Shown here in pieces: positions 36,101 through 45,973 of a stretch of DNA of 64,000 nt; within the stretch, counting starts at the first letter, position 1; every line of letters begins with the position of its first letter. The stretch comes from Inediibacterium massiliense (lineage in GTDB: Bacteria; Bacillota; Clostridia; Peptostreptococcales; Thermotaleaceae): positions 707,009 to 771,008 of the forward strand of contig NZ_LN876586.1 in NCBI RefSeq assembly GCF_001282725.1, read 5' to 3'. The notes beneath the pieces were generated by a model. That model was not told where the DNA came from. It searched no databases and was given only the letters and a program-made list of their open reading frames with translations. A program made the position numbers and the translations under genes.

Positions 36101-36124
36101 CTATTAAGTTACCCTTTTCTTGTT
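36089..36124 (+). terminator. Intrinsic terminator ahead of splB
   Basis: AGAAAAGGGTA / TACCCTTTTCT hairpin followed by TGTTT. It ends an unidentified rightward transcript. Confidence 0.7.
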
Positions 36125-36157
36125 TAAAGAAGAATATTTATTGAAAGAAGGAATAAT

Positions 36158-37186
36158 ATGAAAAAGATTTGGATTCCTCAACGAGTATACTTTGAACCTG
36201 CTGCCATGGAATTTCCTATAGGAAAAAGAATAGGGTCATTTTGTAAAGAGCATAATATTCCTATTTTACAAACTACTTCTCATAATCAAGTAAGAGGAAT
36301 TCCTGGTAAAACAGAAAAAGAGAAATTTGCCAATGCTAAAAAAACATTAGTGGTAGGAACAAAAAAGAGTTTAAAATTAGAAGTATGCAAGCCTTCAGCG
36401 GATTATCAGTTTTCTCTTATGACCAATTGTCCAGGAAATTGTGAATATTGTTATTTATATACAACTCAAGGGAAAAAGCCTTATGTAAGGGTATATGTAA
36501 ATACAGATGAAATTTTTAATACCATTCAAAAATATATACAAGAAAAAGCTCCCAATACAACAGTATTTGAGGTAGCTAGTACAGGAGATCCATTATCTGT
36601 AGAGCATATTACGGGAAGTCTAAAAGAGACAATTGAATATTTTGGAACACTTTCATACGGAAAATTAAGAGTAGTGACCAAATTTTCAAATGTAGACTCA
36701 ATCCTTGATGCAAAACATAATGGAAATACTAGATTTCGATTTTCTATTAACTCAGATTATGTAAGTCATAATTTTGAACATAATACAGATTCTTTACAAA
36801 ATCGGTTAGAAGCTGCAGAGAAAATAGGAAAAGCAGGGTATCCACTAGGTTTTATTATTGCACCTATTATGATTTATACCAACTGGAAAGAAGAATACAA
36901 AACATTGATAAAAATGCTCCATGAGCATATACATTTTGTAGAGAATGATTCTATCACTTTTGAACTCATACAACATAGATTCACAAAAAATGCAAAAGAT
37001 GTTATTTTAAATCGTTATCCAAATACCAAATTAGACATGGATGAAGAAAAAAGACAATTGAAATATGGGAAATATGGGAGAATGAAATATGTCTATCCAA
37101 AGGAAGAAGCATTAGAAATAAAAAATTATTTGTCTGATTGGATTATGAAATATTTCAAAAACGCAAAAATTGAGTATTTTACATAA
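36158..37186 (+). CDS. splB: Spore photoproduct lyase (with Ser at the catalytic Cys position)
   Basis: Radical-SAM enzyme that reverts the spore photoproduct thymine dimer during germination. It has 342 residues, co-linear with Bacillus SplB. The 4Fe-4S motif is Cys91, Cys95 and Cys98 in NCPGNCEYCYLY. Other family segments are TTSHNQVRGIPGK, TRFRFSINSDYV and FELIQHRFTKNAK. The position matching Bacillus Cys141, the hydrogen donor, reads FEVASTGDP, that is Ser141. GAAAGAAGG precedes the ATG. A single gene; a SigG promoter is expected but I could not identify one. Confidence 0.93.
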   Translation: MKKIWIPQRVYFEPAAMEFPIGKRIGSFCKEHNIPILQTTSHNQVRGIPGKTEKEKFANAKKTLVVGTKKSLKLEVCKPSADYQFSLMTNCPGNCEYCYLYTTQGKKPYVRVYVNTDEIFNTIQKYIQEKAPNTTVFEVASTGDPLSVEHITGSLKETIEYFGTLSYGKLRVVTKFSNVDSILDAKHNGNTRFRFSINSDYVSHNFEHNTDSLQNRLEAAEKIGKAGYPLGFIIAPIMIYTNWKEEYKTLIKMLHEHIHFVENDSITFELIQHRFTKNAKDVILNRYPNTKLDMDEEKRQLKYGKYGRMKYVYPKEEALEIKNYLSDWIMKYFKNAKIEYFT

Positions 37187-37252
37187 GTGTCATTGCCCAG
37201 TAGTTTATAATGTGGTACAATTTATTAAAATTCAAAGGAATGGGGGATGATT

Positions 37253-38923
37253 ATGAAAACGGATATTCAAATTGCACAAGAAGCAAAAATGCTTCCTATC
37301 AAAGAGATAGGAGAGCAAATGGGATTAGAGGAAGATGATCTGGAGTTTTATGGGAAGTATAAAGCAAAAATATCATTAGATGCATATAAAAAGCGAAAAA
37401 ATCAACCAGATGGAAAATTAATTTTAGTGACTGCTATTAATCCTACTGCTGCTGGAGAAGGAAAAACAACTACCAATGTAGGTCTTAGTATGGGACTGAA
37501 TAAAATAGGAAAAAAAACCATTACGACTTTAAGAGAACCATCTTTAGGACCAGCTTTTGGGGTAAAGGGAGGAGCTGCTGGAGGAGGATATGCTCAAGTA
37601 GTACCTATGGATGATATTAATCTTCACTTTACAGGAGATATTCATGCCATTACCACTGCAAATAATTTATTAGCAGCTTTAATAGACAATCATATTCATC
37701 AAGGAAATAAACTGAATATAGATTCTAGAAGAATTATATGGAAAAGATGTTTAGATATGAATGATAGAGCTCTTAGAAATATTGTAATTGGACTTGGAGG
37801 AAAAGTAAATGGAGTTCCAAGAGAAGACGGATTTGATATTTCTGTAGCATCAGAAATTATGGCCATATTATGTCTTTGTGATGATATTGAAGATCTTAAA
37901 AATAGATTAGGAAAAATGATTATAGGATATACATATGATGATCAGCCTGTTACAGCAAAGGATTTAAATGCTACTGGATCTTTAGCTCTTCTTTTAAAGG
38001 ATGCAATAAAGCCTAATTTAGTTCAAACTTTAGAAAATACACCAGCTATTTTACATGGAGGACCTTTTGCCAATATAGCCCATGGATGTAATAGTGTCAT
38101 TGCTACAAAAATGGCTTTGAAGCTTTGTGATTATGTAGTAACAGAAGCAGGATTTGGTGCAGATTTAGGAGCAGAAAAATTCTTTGATATCAAATGTAGA
38201 TTTGCAGGATTAAGACCAGATGCTACTGTTATTGTAGCTACAGCAAGAGCACTTAAAAATCATGGAGGAGTATCAAAAGAATATTTAAATGAAGAAAATT
38301 TAGAAGCTCTTGAAAAAGGATTTGGAAATTTAGAAAAACAAATAGAAAATATTAAAAAATATGGAGTTTCTACTGTTGTGGCAATCAACAAATTTCCTAC
38401 AGATACAGAAACTGAATTAAAATTTATAGAAACAGCATGTGCCCACCTTGGAGTAAGTGTAGTATTATCAGATGTATGGGCTAAAGGAGGAGAGGGAGGT
38501 ATATCTCTTGCAGAAAAAATCGTAGATTTGTGTGAAAATAATCAGTCAAATTTCAAACCTCTTTATGATACTAATCTCCCTATTAAGGAAAAAGTTTCTG
38601 TTATTGCCAAGGAAATCTATGGAGCAGATGGCGTTGAGTTTACATCTAAAGCACAAAAGGAAATTCAAAAGTATGAAAAATTAGGACTAGATCAAATGCC
38701 TATATGTGTAGCCAAAACTCAATATTCGTTGTCAGATAATCCAAAGCTTTTAGGACGACCTAAAGGATTTACCATTACAGTAAGAGATGTAAAGGTTTCA
38801 GCTGGAGCAGGATTTTTATTAGTACTTACAGGCGATATTATGACTATGCCTGGGCTTCCAAAAGTACCTGCTGCCAATCATATTGACCTATTAGAAGACG
38901 GAACAATTGTAGGACTATTTTAG
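37253..38923 (+). CDS. fhs: Formate-tetrahydrofolate ligase
   Basis: Makes 10-formyl-THF from formate, THF and ATP, the entry step of the methyl branch of the acetyl-CoA pathway and a source of C1 units. It has 556 residues. The ATP-binding signature [19 protein letters not shown] is at about residues 64-82, and [20 protein letters not shown] follows. The ATG at 37253 has GGGGG 6 bases upstream. It is monocistronic or coupled with the small acidic gene 15 bases on. Confidence 0.97.
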   Translation: MKTDIQIAQEAKMLPIKEIGEQMGLEEDDLEFYGKYKAKISLDAYKKRKNQPDGKLILVTAINPTAAGEGKTTTNVGLSMGLNKIGKKTITTLREPSLGPAFGVKGGAAGGGYAQVVPMDDINLHFTGDIHAITTANNLLAALIDNHIHQGNKLNIDSRRIIWKRCLDMNDRALRNIVIGLGGKVNGVPREDGFDISVASEIMAILCLCDDIEDLKNRLGKMIIGYTYDDQPVTAKDLNATGSLALLLKDAIKPNLVQTLENTPAILHGGPFANIAHGCNSVIATKMALKLCDYVVTEAGFGADLGAEKFFDIKCRFAGLRPDATVIVATARALKNHGGVSKEYLNEENLEALEKGFGNLEKQIENIKKYGVSTVVAINKFPTDTETELKFIETACAHLGVSVVLSDVWAKGGEGGISLAEKIVDLCENNQSNFKPLYDTNLPIKEKVSVIAKEIYGADGVEFTSKAQKEIQKYEKLGLDQMPICVAKTQYSLSDNPKLLGRPKGFTITVRDVKVSAGAGFLLVLTGDIMTMPGLPKVPAANHIDLLEDGTIVGLF

Positions 38924-38938
38924 AATAGAGGTGACTAG

Positions 38939-39364
38939 ATGTCCATTATTGTAAATGAAGAAAATAAAGTATACGAAGGAAATGAAATTTCAAAAATTAT
39001 TCATGATACAACAGAGTTTGATATTGTAAAAGACATTTCAGATCGAACAAAGAGAGAAGATGTTTTAGGGTTTATATTGCAGTGTGATGCAGAAACTTTA
39101 AAAAAGGAATTAGAAGAAGAGATAGATATTTCTATAGAAGAAAATGAAGAAGAGTACATATCAGAATTGATGAATAAAGCAGATGAATATGCAGTAGAGA
39201 TCGAAGAAAATTTGCTTGAGGATTTAATTGCTTATTATTATGCATATGAATACGATGAAGACCAAGAAATTATTAAAAGTATATTAGTAGTATCCTTTGA
39301 AGAACTTGGAGAAAGAAAGCTTAAAGATGTAGGAAATAGAATGATTACTGTGGTAGGGGATTAA
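38939..39364 (+). CDS. Acidic 141-residue protein, function unknown
   Basis: A soluble, strongly acidic protein starting MSIIVNEENKVYEGNEIS and with long Glu/Asp-rich helices in the middle. It has no Cys-rich motif or membrane part except one Cys. GAGGTG lies 7 bases ahead of the ATG and the fhs gene ends 15 bases upstream, so it is probably on the fhs transcript. I do not recognise a family. Confidence 0.65.
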   Translation: MSIIVNEENKVYEGNEISKIIHDTTEFDIVKDISDRTKREDVLGFILQCDAETLKKELEEEIDISIEENEEEYISELMNKADEYAVEIEENLLEDLIAYYYAYEYDEDQEIIKSILVVSFEELGERKLKDVGNRMITVVGD

Positions 39365-39390
39365 GATGAAGAATTTTCTTCATCTTTTTT
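39364..39390 (+). terminator. Intrinsic terminator of fhs unit
   Basis: AGATGAAGAA / TTCTTCATCT hairpin followed by TTTTTC. Confidence 0.85.
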
Positions 39391-39454
39391 CAATGAAAAA
39401 TAAAGATGATTATGATACACTATGTAGATATAAGAATAAAATAGAGGTGAAGCA

Positions 39455-40021
39455 ATGGAAAATAAAAGTATAATAGGAATTATTTTATTTTTTTTCTTTG
39501 TGATGATAGGAGGATTTGTAGGACTCTTTGTAGGACATGCTTTTTCGAAAACATCACAACCTGTTTCGATTCCTGTAGCTAAAGTACAACCTGAAACAAC
39601 AGATGATGAAATTTCTGACTCAGAAGAGAAAGATAAGGAAATACCTTCCATTGAAATAGATGAGTTAGAGGATTTAAATTATGTACTAGATATATGGAAA
39701 CAAATTATGCTTCAAACAGCAAATCAAAAGATGGATAAAAAAGATGCTATAGAAAAGATGTATACTCTCTCAAATGAAACATATAAAAGAAATGTTCCTC
39801 AAGGAGCTTCTTTATATAGAATAAAAAATATACTATTAAATAATGGAAAAGATAATTTTAAAGATTTTACTTATTCTAGTATTGATTATCATGGAGAAAA
39901 TATAGCTTATGTTCATGTGAAAGAAACTTATGAAACAAAAGAATATTCATATATATTGAAATTTATCAAAGAAAAAAATCAATGGGGCTTTGCGGCTCAA
40001 TTAAGAGAAAGAGGCATATAA
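39455..40021 (+). CDS. Membrane-anchored extracytoplasmic protein, function unknown
   Basis: A 188-residue protein with an N-terminal anchor (IIGIILFFFFVMIGGFVGLFVG) followed by a Glu/Asp-rich linker and an external domain of about 130 residues. The ending YSYILKFIKEKNQWGFAAQL resembles small NTF2-like or DUF-type extracytoplasmic folds, but I cannot assign it. Its stop codon overlaps the start of the next gene (TAATG), so the two are coupled and likely act together. Confidence 0.65.
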   Translation: MENKSIIGIILFFFFVMIGGFVGLFVGHAFSKTSQPVSIPVAKVQPETTDDEISDSEEKDKEIPSIEIDELEDLNYVLDIWKQIMLQTANQKMDKKDAIEKMYTLSNETYKRNVPQGASLYRIKNILLNNGKDNFKDFTYSSIDYHGENIAYVHVKETYETKEYSYILKFIKEKNQWGFAAQLRERGI

Positions 40022-41250
40022 TGAAAAAATGGATTGTATTTTTTATGATCTTATTTCTTTTTCAAATAAAAGCTTATGCAGATCCAGTTATATTAGAAGA
40101 AAATAATATGACACCAGATAAAAATTCTTCTATGGACATCATTTCTACCAATAGCCAAATACATATAAAAAATAAAAAATGTTATATTGAAAATGATTTT
40201 ATTTTTAAAAATTTTAAAAAAGAAAAGATGACGATGGGTATTTTATATGATGGGGTATATGATGTAAAAATTTCTTCGGAAGAGAAAGAAATATCTACTT
40301 TTATACACAAAGGACAAAAAAATCAAAAATGGTATATTTGGGAAATACCTACTACAAAAGAACAAGTAAATGTAAAGATTTCTTATTGTAAAGAAAATAT
40401 TATAGATCCTTTAGGAGGAGAGAATATTAGATATTCTTTACCACAAAATCATATTCATTATGGAAAAGTTACCTTTATTTTTGATGAGGGGTTAGATCCT
40501 CAAGATATTAAAGTAAAAGGATATGAAAAATATGAGAAGAAAGAACAAGTAAATATAGAGATGAATCCTAAAGAAAATGAAATGGTTTGGACTATATATG
40601 ATCATATGAATCCCTTTAACATTGAATTATACTATAGAGATTATAGAAAAATAGAAAAAGAAAAATTATTAGATCAAGAAAAAAGAACTCAAAAAGAAAT
40701 AAAAGAGATAAAAGAATTAGGAAAAAAAGCATATGATTCTTATATAAATGGAGAATATGAGAAATCAATAGAGTATATAAATGATATGGATTTATATAAA
40801 AAAAATAAGAATAAAGAAGTTTCAGAGTATGCTTTAAAAATGACAAATTTTTTGGATTATTATAGAGGATGTATCTACCAAACAAAAGGAAATACCAAAG
40901 ATGCCATTTATTATTTTAAAAGTAGTGGAATTCTTTATAATAGAAATCTTTATGATCTTATTAATCTATATCATAATACAGGAAGTTTAGATGAGTATAC
41001 AAAACTTTTAAAAGAAATTATGGAGAAAGAAGAGAGACAATCAGGAATAAGAATATGGGCTGAGCAAGAAATAGATCATCTACCTAATGGATTGAAAGAG
41101 CAGTATGGGATAGAAAAAAAATATGAAATAAAAGAAGAGAAAAATATAAAAAAAGATGAACAAAAATTTTCTTTTAAGGGTTTTTGGTTTTTTCATATGG
41201 GAATTACGGTCTTATTTTTGGTAGTATTTTGGAATATTAAAAAAAGATAG
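40021..41250 (+). CDS. Secreted protein with C-terminal membrane anchor, function unknown
   Basis: A 409-residue protein with a signal peptide (WIVFFMILFLFQIKAYA), an external N-terminal beta-rich domain of about 190 residues, a helical part that may hold TPR-like repeats (AYDSYINGEYEKSIEYINDM; YYRGCIYQTKGNTKDAIYYF) and a C-terminal membrane helix. The start overlaps the stop of the preceding gene by one base. I see no known catalytic motif. The pair may form a surface complex. Confidence 0.65.
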   Translation: MKKWIVFFMILFLFQIKAYADPVILEENNMTPDKNSSMDIISTNSQIHIKNKKCYIENDFIFKNFKKEKMTMGILYDGVYDVKISSEEKEISTFIHKGQKNQKWYIWEIPTTKEQVNVKISYCKENIIDPLGGENIRYSLPQNHIHYGKVTFIFDEGLDPQDIKVKGYEKYEKKEQVNIEMNPKENEMVWTIYDHMNPFNIELYYRDYRKIEKEKLLDQEKRTQKEIKEIKELGKKAYDSYINGEYEKSIEYINDMDLYKKNKNKEVSEYALKMTNFLDYYRGCIYQTKGNTKDAIYYFKSSGILYNRNLYDLINLYHNTGSLDEYTKLLKEIMEKEERQSGIRIWAEQEIDHLPNGLKEQYGIEKKYEIKEEKNIKKDEQKFSFKGFWFFHMGITVLFLVVFWNIKKR

Positions 41251-41256
41251 CAAATT

Positions 41257-41288
41257 AAAAAGGCAAAGGATAATCCTTTGCCTTTTTA
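41257..41288. terminator. Bidirectional terminator, unknown pair / feoB
   Basis: AAAAAGGCAAAGGA / TCCTTTGCCTTTTT hairpin between convergent genes. Confidence 0.9.
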
Positions 41289-41290
41289 AT

Positions 41291-43150
41291 TTATAACATA
41301 ATTTGTGCTAATATTCCAGCCGTTAAAAAAGATATGATAAAGCTTCCGATCCATATAAGAGCTGATTCTTGCCAGCTTCTTTCTTTAAAGATTACCATAA
41401 TGGCTGCAATACAAGGTACAAATAAAGTAATCGCTACTAAAGAGATCACTACTTGTATAGGATTTAAAAGACCTTTATCAGCTAGTCCAGTAAGTCCAGC
41501 AGCACCAAAATCTCTTCTAATAATACCCATAATAAAAGTTTGAGCTGTTTCTTTAGGAAGTTTTAAAAATCCCACAGTAATAGGTGATAAAGCATCAGAT
41601 ATCATATCAAGTGCATGAGTGTATTGAAGAATTGTAATAATTACAGCTCCTAAAACAAATAAAGGTCCTGCTTCTTCAATAAACATTTTAGATTTTAAAT
41701 ATGTTTTTTTCAAAACATTTTTTAAAATAGGCATTCGAATAGGAGGCAAATCAATTAATAGATCTGTAGATTCTCCAGGCATAACTTTATTTAAAATGGT
41801 TCCTGTGAGTGCAAATACAATAAATATTGTCATTACATATAATAAAAGCATTTTCCCCCCAAGTGGAGCAATGAGTCCCACAATAACCCCAAGCTGTGCA
41901 GAGCATGGAATGGCAAGACCTAAAAGCATAGTTGCAATAAATCTTTCTCTTTTAGAACCTAAAAGACGTGTAGTAATGGTTGCCATAGTTACACAGCCAA
42001 AGCCTAAAATAATAGGGATAATAGCTCTTCCATTTAAACCTAAAAATGTCAGTAGTCGATCTACCAATGCAGCAATTCTAGGAAGGTATCCTGAGTCTTC
42101 CATAATAGAAAGTACAAAGTAAAAACCAACTACTAATGGAAGAAGTAGACCAAATAAATAAATAGGTGCCATTGTGAGAATTCCAAATTCTCCTATTAAT
42201 AATTGACCTATAAAGCTTCCTTCATGAACAAAATTTTTCAATAGATTCATAATAAAATCATAATAATATTGACCCATAATGATTTCTTCGGTGATTCCTA
42301 CTATAGTTTGAGCTACAAATACTCCAATGAGCTCATAAGTTAAAAACAAAACAAAAAATAAAATAGGAATACCTGTAATAGGTTTAAGCATCCATCTTCC
42401 AAGTTTTGTTTTAAAGGATGCACCTTGATTGGTTTGGGATATGACTTCTTCTACAATATGATCTACTCTGGCTCTTCTCCATTTATAAATTTCTTCTCTT
42501 TGACCATACTTGTTTTCTAGATTATGACGAGTGAGTACATTTTCATCTTCTTCTACTACTAAAAGGGCTTCAGCTTCTACATCTACTTTATCAATAACTT
42601 GATCCATCAATTCTTTTACATTAGCAATTCTATTTCCTACCTTTGCTCTTTCTAAAGCTTCTAGTATTTGAGTGATTCCTTCTTTTTTAGTTGCAGTAGT
42701 AGGAATTACTTCAACACCTAACTTTTTAGAAAGTTCTTCTATATTAATTTTAAGGCCATTTCTTTTTACTTCATCCATCATATTTAATGCGATGACAACA
42801 GGAATGCCCATATCAATAATTTGTTGCGTTAAAAAAAGATCTCTTTCTAAATGAACGGCATCTACTACATTTAATATTACATCTGCAAATAAAATCACAT
42901 CTCTGGCGACTCTTTCCTCATCATTGAAAGAGGAGACACCGTATACTCCAGGAGTATCCATAACAACATGATCCTTATATTGGCCCATACTGATATCTAC
43001 AGTTGTACCAGGAAAATTGGAAACATCTACATAAAGGCCAGTTAAAGCATTAAAGAAAACGGATTTTCCCACATTTGGATTGCCTGCCAAAACAATTTTG
43101 TTTGCTCCTTTTGGTATGGCCATATTGCAGACAGGATTGTGACAACTCAT
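41291..43150 (-). CDS. feoB: Ferrous iron transport protein B
   Basis: GTP-dependent Fe2+ permease of 619 residues. The N-terminal G domain has GNPNVGKSVFFN, FPGTTVD, DTPGVYG and NMMDE. The membrane part follows from about 265, with two gate regions and the motif GFGCVTMATITTR. Cys residues in the N-terminus (MSCHNPVCNM) are unusual and may sense iron or form a disulfide. It follows feoA by 21 bases and is under the Fur box at 43484. Confidence 0.95.
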   Translation of the reverse strand: MSCHNPVCNMAIPKGANKIVLAGNPNVGKSVFFNALTGLYVDVSNFPGTTVDISMGQYKDHVVMDTPGVYGVSSFNDEERVARDVILFADVILNVVDAVHLERDLFLTQQIIDMGIPVVIALNMMDEVKRNGLKINIEELSKKLGVEVIPTTATKKEGITQILEALERAKVGNRIANVKELMDQVIDKVDVEAEALLVVEEDENVLTRHNLENKYGQREEIYKWRRARVDHIVEEVISQTNQGASFKTKLGRWMLKPITGIPILFFVLFLTYELIGVFVAQTIVGITEEIIMGQYYYDFIMNLLKNFVHEGSFIGQLLIGEFGILTMAPIYLFGLLLPLVVGFYFVLSIMEDSGYLPRIAALVDRLLTFLGLNGRAIIPIILGFGCVTMATITTRLLGSKRERFIATMLLGLAIPCSAQLGVIVGLIAPLGGKMLLLYVMTIFIVFALTGTILNKVMPGESTDLLIDLPPIRMPILKNVLKKTYLKSKMFIEEAGPLFVLGAVIITILQYTHALDMISDALSPITVGFLKLPKETAQTFIMGIIRRDFGAAGLTGLADKGLLNPIQVVISLVAITLFVPCIAAIMVIFKERSWQESALIWIGSFIISFLTAGILAQIML

Positions 43151-43171
43151 AAAAAACCTCCTTCATAAAGA

Positions 43172-43393
43172 CTATGATATAGATTGAATAGTTATTTTCT
43201 TTGCTAAATTTCTTCCAATGGCTATTTCTTGCATTCTATTTTGAAGGATAATAGGACCTGCAGGAAGTTTCTCAGAACAAATTAATTTTGCTCCCTCATA
43301 GATTCCCAAACGAATAGCTTGTGCTCGAATGGTAGCATCAGGGATATGAATAATTTCTAACTTTTGACCTTTTGAAATTGTATCTAATGTCAT
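43172..43393 (-). CDS. feoA: Ferrous iron transport protein A
   Basis: A 73-residue SH3-fold cytoplasmic partner of FeoB. The core IPDATIRAQAIRLGIYEGAK and LPAGPIILQNRMQEIAIGR match the family. The start at 43393 has AGGAGG upstream; a longer frame to 43435 lacks a site. It is first gene of the feoAB operon. Confidence 0.93.
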   Translation of the reverse strand: MTLDTISKGQKLEIIHIPDATIRAQAIRLGIYEGAKLICSEKLPAGPIILQNRMQEIAIGRNLAKKITIQSIS

Positions 43394-43483
43394 AAAATAA
43401 CCTCCTTGAAAATACAAAATGAAAAATATTATCAAAAGAAAAAAATATGTAACTTTAAGTCGATATCATAAGAATACAACAAA

Positions 43484-43498
43484 TGAGAATGATTGTCA
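43484..43498 (-). promoter_or_regulatory. Fur box of feoAB
   Basis: TGAGAATGATTGTCA matches the 7-1-7 Fur consensus TGATAATNATTATCA at 13 of 15 positions. It overlaps the -35 (TTGACA, 43494-43499 on the minus strand) with TATTCT 17 bases on, so iron-bound Fur would block the feoAB promoter. Confidence 0.75.
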
Positions 43499-43766
43499 AT
43501 GTTTAAAGATATATTTCTAAAAATATTTATTTTCAAAAAATAAAGTGAGTGTATATTTTAAATTTGTAATATATAGTTGATACATATAATGTTTATATAT
43601 TTTAGGGTGAATATTCAAAAAAATATTTCTCAATATTATTATGTTTCATATTTTTATAAATCAGTTTTAGTGATGAATGAAAGGGATATAGATTGATAGA
43701 AGAAATTCAATGAAAATTGTGTTATAATAGGAATATTAGTATTTTACAAGTGAGGAGGCGTGGCCT

Positions 43767-45839
43767 ATGAAAGTAAAGGATTATACCATCTATAGTCCAT
43801 TGTCTATTCAAGAGAATAAAAGCCTTGATCATGCAAAAACATTATTTAAAAATCATTTTTTAGAGTTTATTCCTATTGTGGATCAACTTGGTCATATTCA
43901 AAATATTATATCAAGAAATAGTATGTATGAAATTATGTTAGACCAACAGCTTTCATTTGCCAGCATTGATGAACTTATAAAAGAGAAATTTGTAATGGTA
44001 GAAGAAGATGATCATATAGAGAAGGTATTTCCAGTTATAGACCAATATATTGTAGTAGTAGATGAAAATAAATGTTTTAAAGGATTTATTCAGAAAGATA
44101 AAATTATAAAAGATTATTTTCATAACCAACAATATTTGGCAAATGAATTGTATACTATACTAGATTCTACTTATAATGGGATTATTGCTATTAATCAAAA
44201 TCAAAATATTATTGTTTATAATCACTCAGCAGAAACGATCCTTGGGTATAAGGTAGAAGAGGTTATGGGAAAGAATATTTCTGAGATTTTGGAAGAAACT
44301 AGACTTCCCGAAGTTTTGAAAACTGGAGAAAAGGAATTAGGGAAAAAAGAAATTTTTAATGGAAGAATGTTAATTATAAATAGAACGCCTATTATAAAGA
44401 ATGATGAAATTGTTGGAGCCGTTGCCATCTTTCAAGATATTACAGACTTAAAGAGAATGACTCAAGCATTAGAAAATGAAAAAAATGCTACAGAAATATT
44501 AAGAACTATTATTGATAAAGCATATGAGGGAATCATAGTAGTGAATGAAAATGGATATATAACTATGATCAATAAACCTTATGCAGAATTTTTGGAACGG
44601 AAAAAGGAAGATATTATAGGAAAACATGCTACAGAAATTATTGATACTACAAGACTTCACATTGTGGTAAAAACTGGAAAAGAAGAATTGGGAGAAGTTC
44701 AAAAGGTAAGAGGGAAAAATATTGTAGTCATGAGAGTTCCTATTTACAAAGAAGGAAAAGTAGTAGGAGCTATTGGAAAAATAATGTTTAAAGATATACA
44801 AGAAGTCAATGTATTAGCATCTCGCGTGAATCAAATGGAAAATGAACTAAAATATTATAAAAATGCACTCAAGGAAGTAAGTGGTGTAAAATATAGTTTT
44901 GAAAATATTATTGGAGTAAGTAGTAAATTAAAAGAAACAAAATATTTAGCTGAAAAAGCTACACACACGAATTCTAATGTGCTCATTCGAGGAGAGAGTG
45001 GTACAGGTAAAGAGCTTTTTGCACATGCTATTCATGCAGCAAGTAATAGAGTGATGGGACCTTTTATTAAAGTAAATTGTGCAGCCATTCCAGCAGAACT
45101 TTTAGAGTCAGAATTATTTGGATATGAAGAAGGTGCTTTTACAGGTGCCAAAAGAGGAGGAAAAATAGGAAAGTTTGAAATGGCCAATGGAGGCAGTATT
45201 TTTTTAGATGAAATCGGAGATATGCCTCATAGTATGCAAGCAAAACTTTTAAGAGTTCTTCAAGAAAAAGAAGTAGAAAGAGTAGGAGGAATAAAAAATA
45301 TTCCTTTAGATGTAAGAATTATTGCAGCTACCAATAGGAATCTTGAAGAAATGGTGAAAAATGGAGAATTTCGAGAGGATTTATATTATAGATTAAATGT
45401 AATGAGTGTTCATATACCTTCTCTTTCTGAAAGAATAGATGATTTAGAACCTCTTATTCATTATTTGCTCAAAAAAATATCAGAACAAGTAGGAAATTAT
45501 GTAACAAAAATTTCACAAGATGCTATCCATCATTTAAAAAATTATTCATGGCCAGGAAATGTAAGAGAACTTGAAAATGTTTTAGAAAGAGCGATTAACT
45601 TAGTCGATTATGGAAAACAAATAGAAGTAGATCATCTTCCTATGCATATTCGAAAAATAGAAGTAACTACAAAAACAAGAGGGGATAAAGATCTCAAACA
45701 AATATTAGATGAGGTGGAAAAAGAAACAATATTAGATTGCTTAAATAGATTAAATGGAAATAGAACGAAAGCTGCTAAAGTTTTAAATATTAGTAGATCT
45801 AGTTTATATGAAAAGCTTTGGAAATATGGAATTGAATAA
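43767..45839 (+). CDS. Sigma-54-dependent activator with CBS and PAS sensor domains
   Basis: A 690-residue enhancer-binding protein. A CBS-type pair lies at about 5-115, PAS domains at about 120-230 and 240-350, and the AAA+ domain from about 380 with Walker A GESGTGKE (409-416) and the sigma-54 contact loop GAFTGA (456-461). A Fis-type helix-turn-helix is at the C-terminus ([20 protein letters not shown]). Similar proteins control amino-acid or solvent metabolism from neighbouring sigma-54 promoters, but no -24/-12 site or obvious target is visible here, so it is an orphan. Confidence 0.93.
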   Translation: MKVKDYTIYSPLSIQENKSLDHAKTLFKNHFLEFIPIVDQLGHIQNIISRNSMYEIMLDQQLSFASIDELIKEKFVMVEEDDHIEKVFPVIDQYIVVVDENKCFKGFIQKDKIIKDYFHNQQYLANELYTILDSTYNGIIAINQNQNIIVYNHSAETILGYKVEEVMGKNISEILEETRLPEVLKTGEKELGKKEIFNGRMLIINRTPIIKNDEIVGAVAIFQDITDLKRMTQALENEKNATEILRTIIDKAYEGIIVVNENGYITMINKPYAEFLERKKEDIIGKHATEIIDTTRLHIVVKTGKEELGEVQKVRGKNIVVMRVPIYKEGKVVGAIGKIMFKDIQEVNVLASRVNQMENELKYYKNALKEVSGVKYSFENIIGVSSKLKETKYLAEKATHTNSNVLIRGESGTGKELFAHAIHAASNRVMGPFIKVNCAAIPAELLESELFGYEEGAFTGAKRGGKIGKFEMANGGSIFLDEIGDMPHSMQAKLLRVLQEKEVERVGGIKNIPLDVRIIAATNRNLEEMVKNGEFREDLYYRLNVMSVHIPSLSERIDDLEPLIHYLLKKISEQVGNYVTKISQDAIHHLKNYSWPGNVRELENVLERAINLVDYGKQIEVDHLPMHIRKIEVTTKTRGDKDLKQILDEVEKETILDCLNRLNGNRTKAAKVLNISRSSLYEKLWKYGIE

Positions 45840-45933
45840 ATATTATTTTATGGAAAAAGAAGGAATATTGTAAGTTGTATAGAATAAGTACCTATTAAGA
45901 AGTTCCTTTTTAGATTTGGAAATGCTACAGAAG

Positions 45934-45962
45934 TGGGCACCTATAGGTGCCCAAATTTTTTT
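45934..45962 (+). terminator. Intrinsic terminator of sigma-54 activator gene
   Basis: Perfect palindrome GGGCACCTATAGGTGCCC followed by AAATTTTTTT. Confidence 0.85.
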
Positions 45963-45973
45963 GTATGGGAATT

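Noticed and set aside
36014-36124. 6S RNA at this place
   Set aside because: I looked for a 5' strand complementary to the TGCACCTTATTCCCACC stretch within 100 bases upstream and found none, so the closing stem of 6S RNA is missing.
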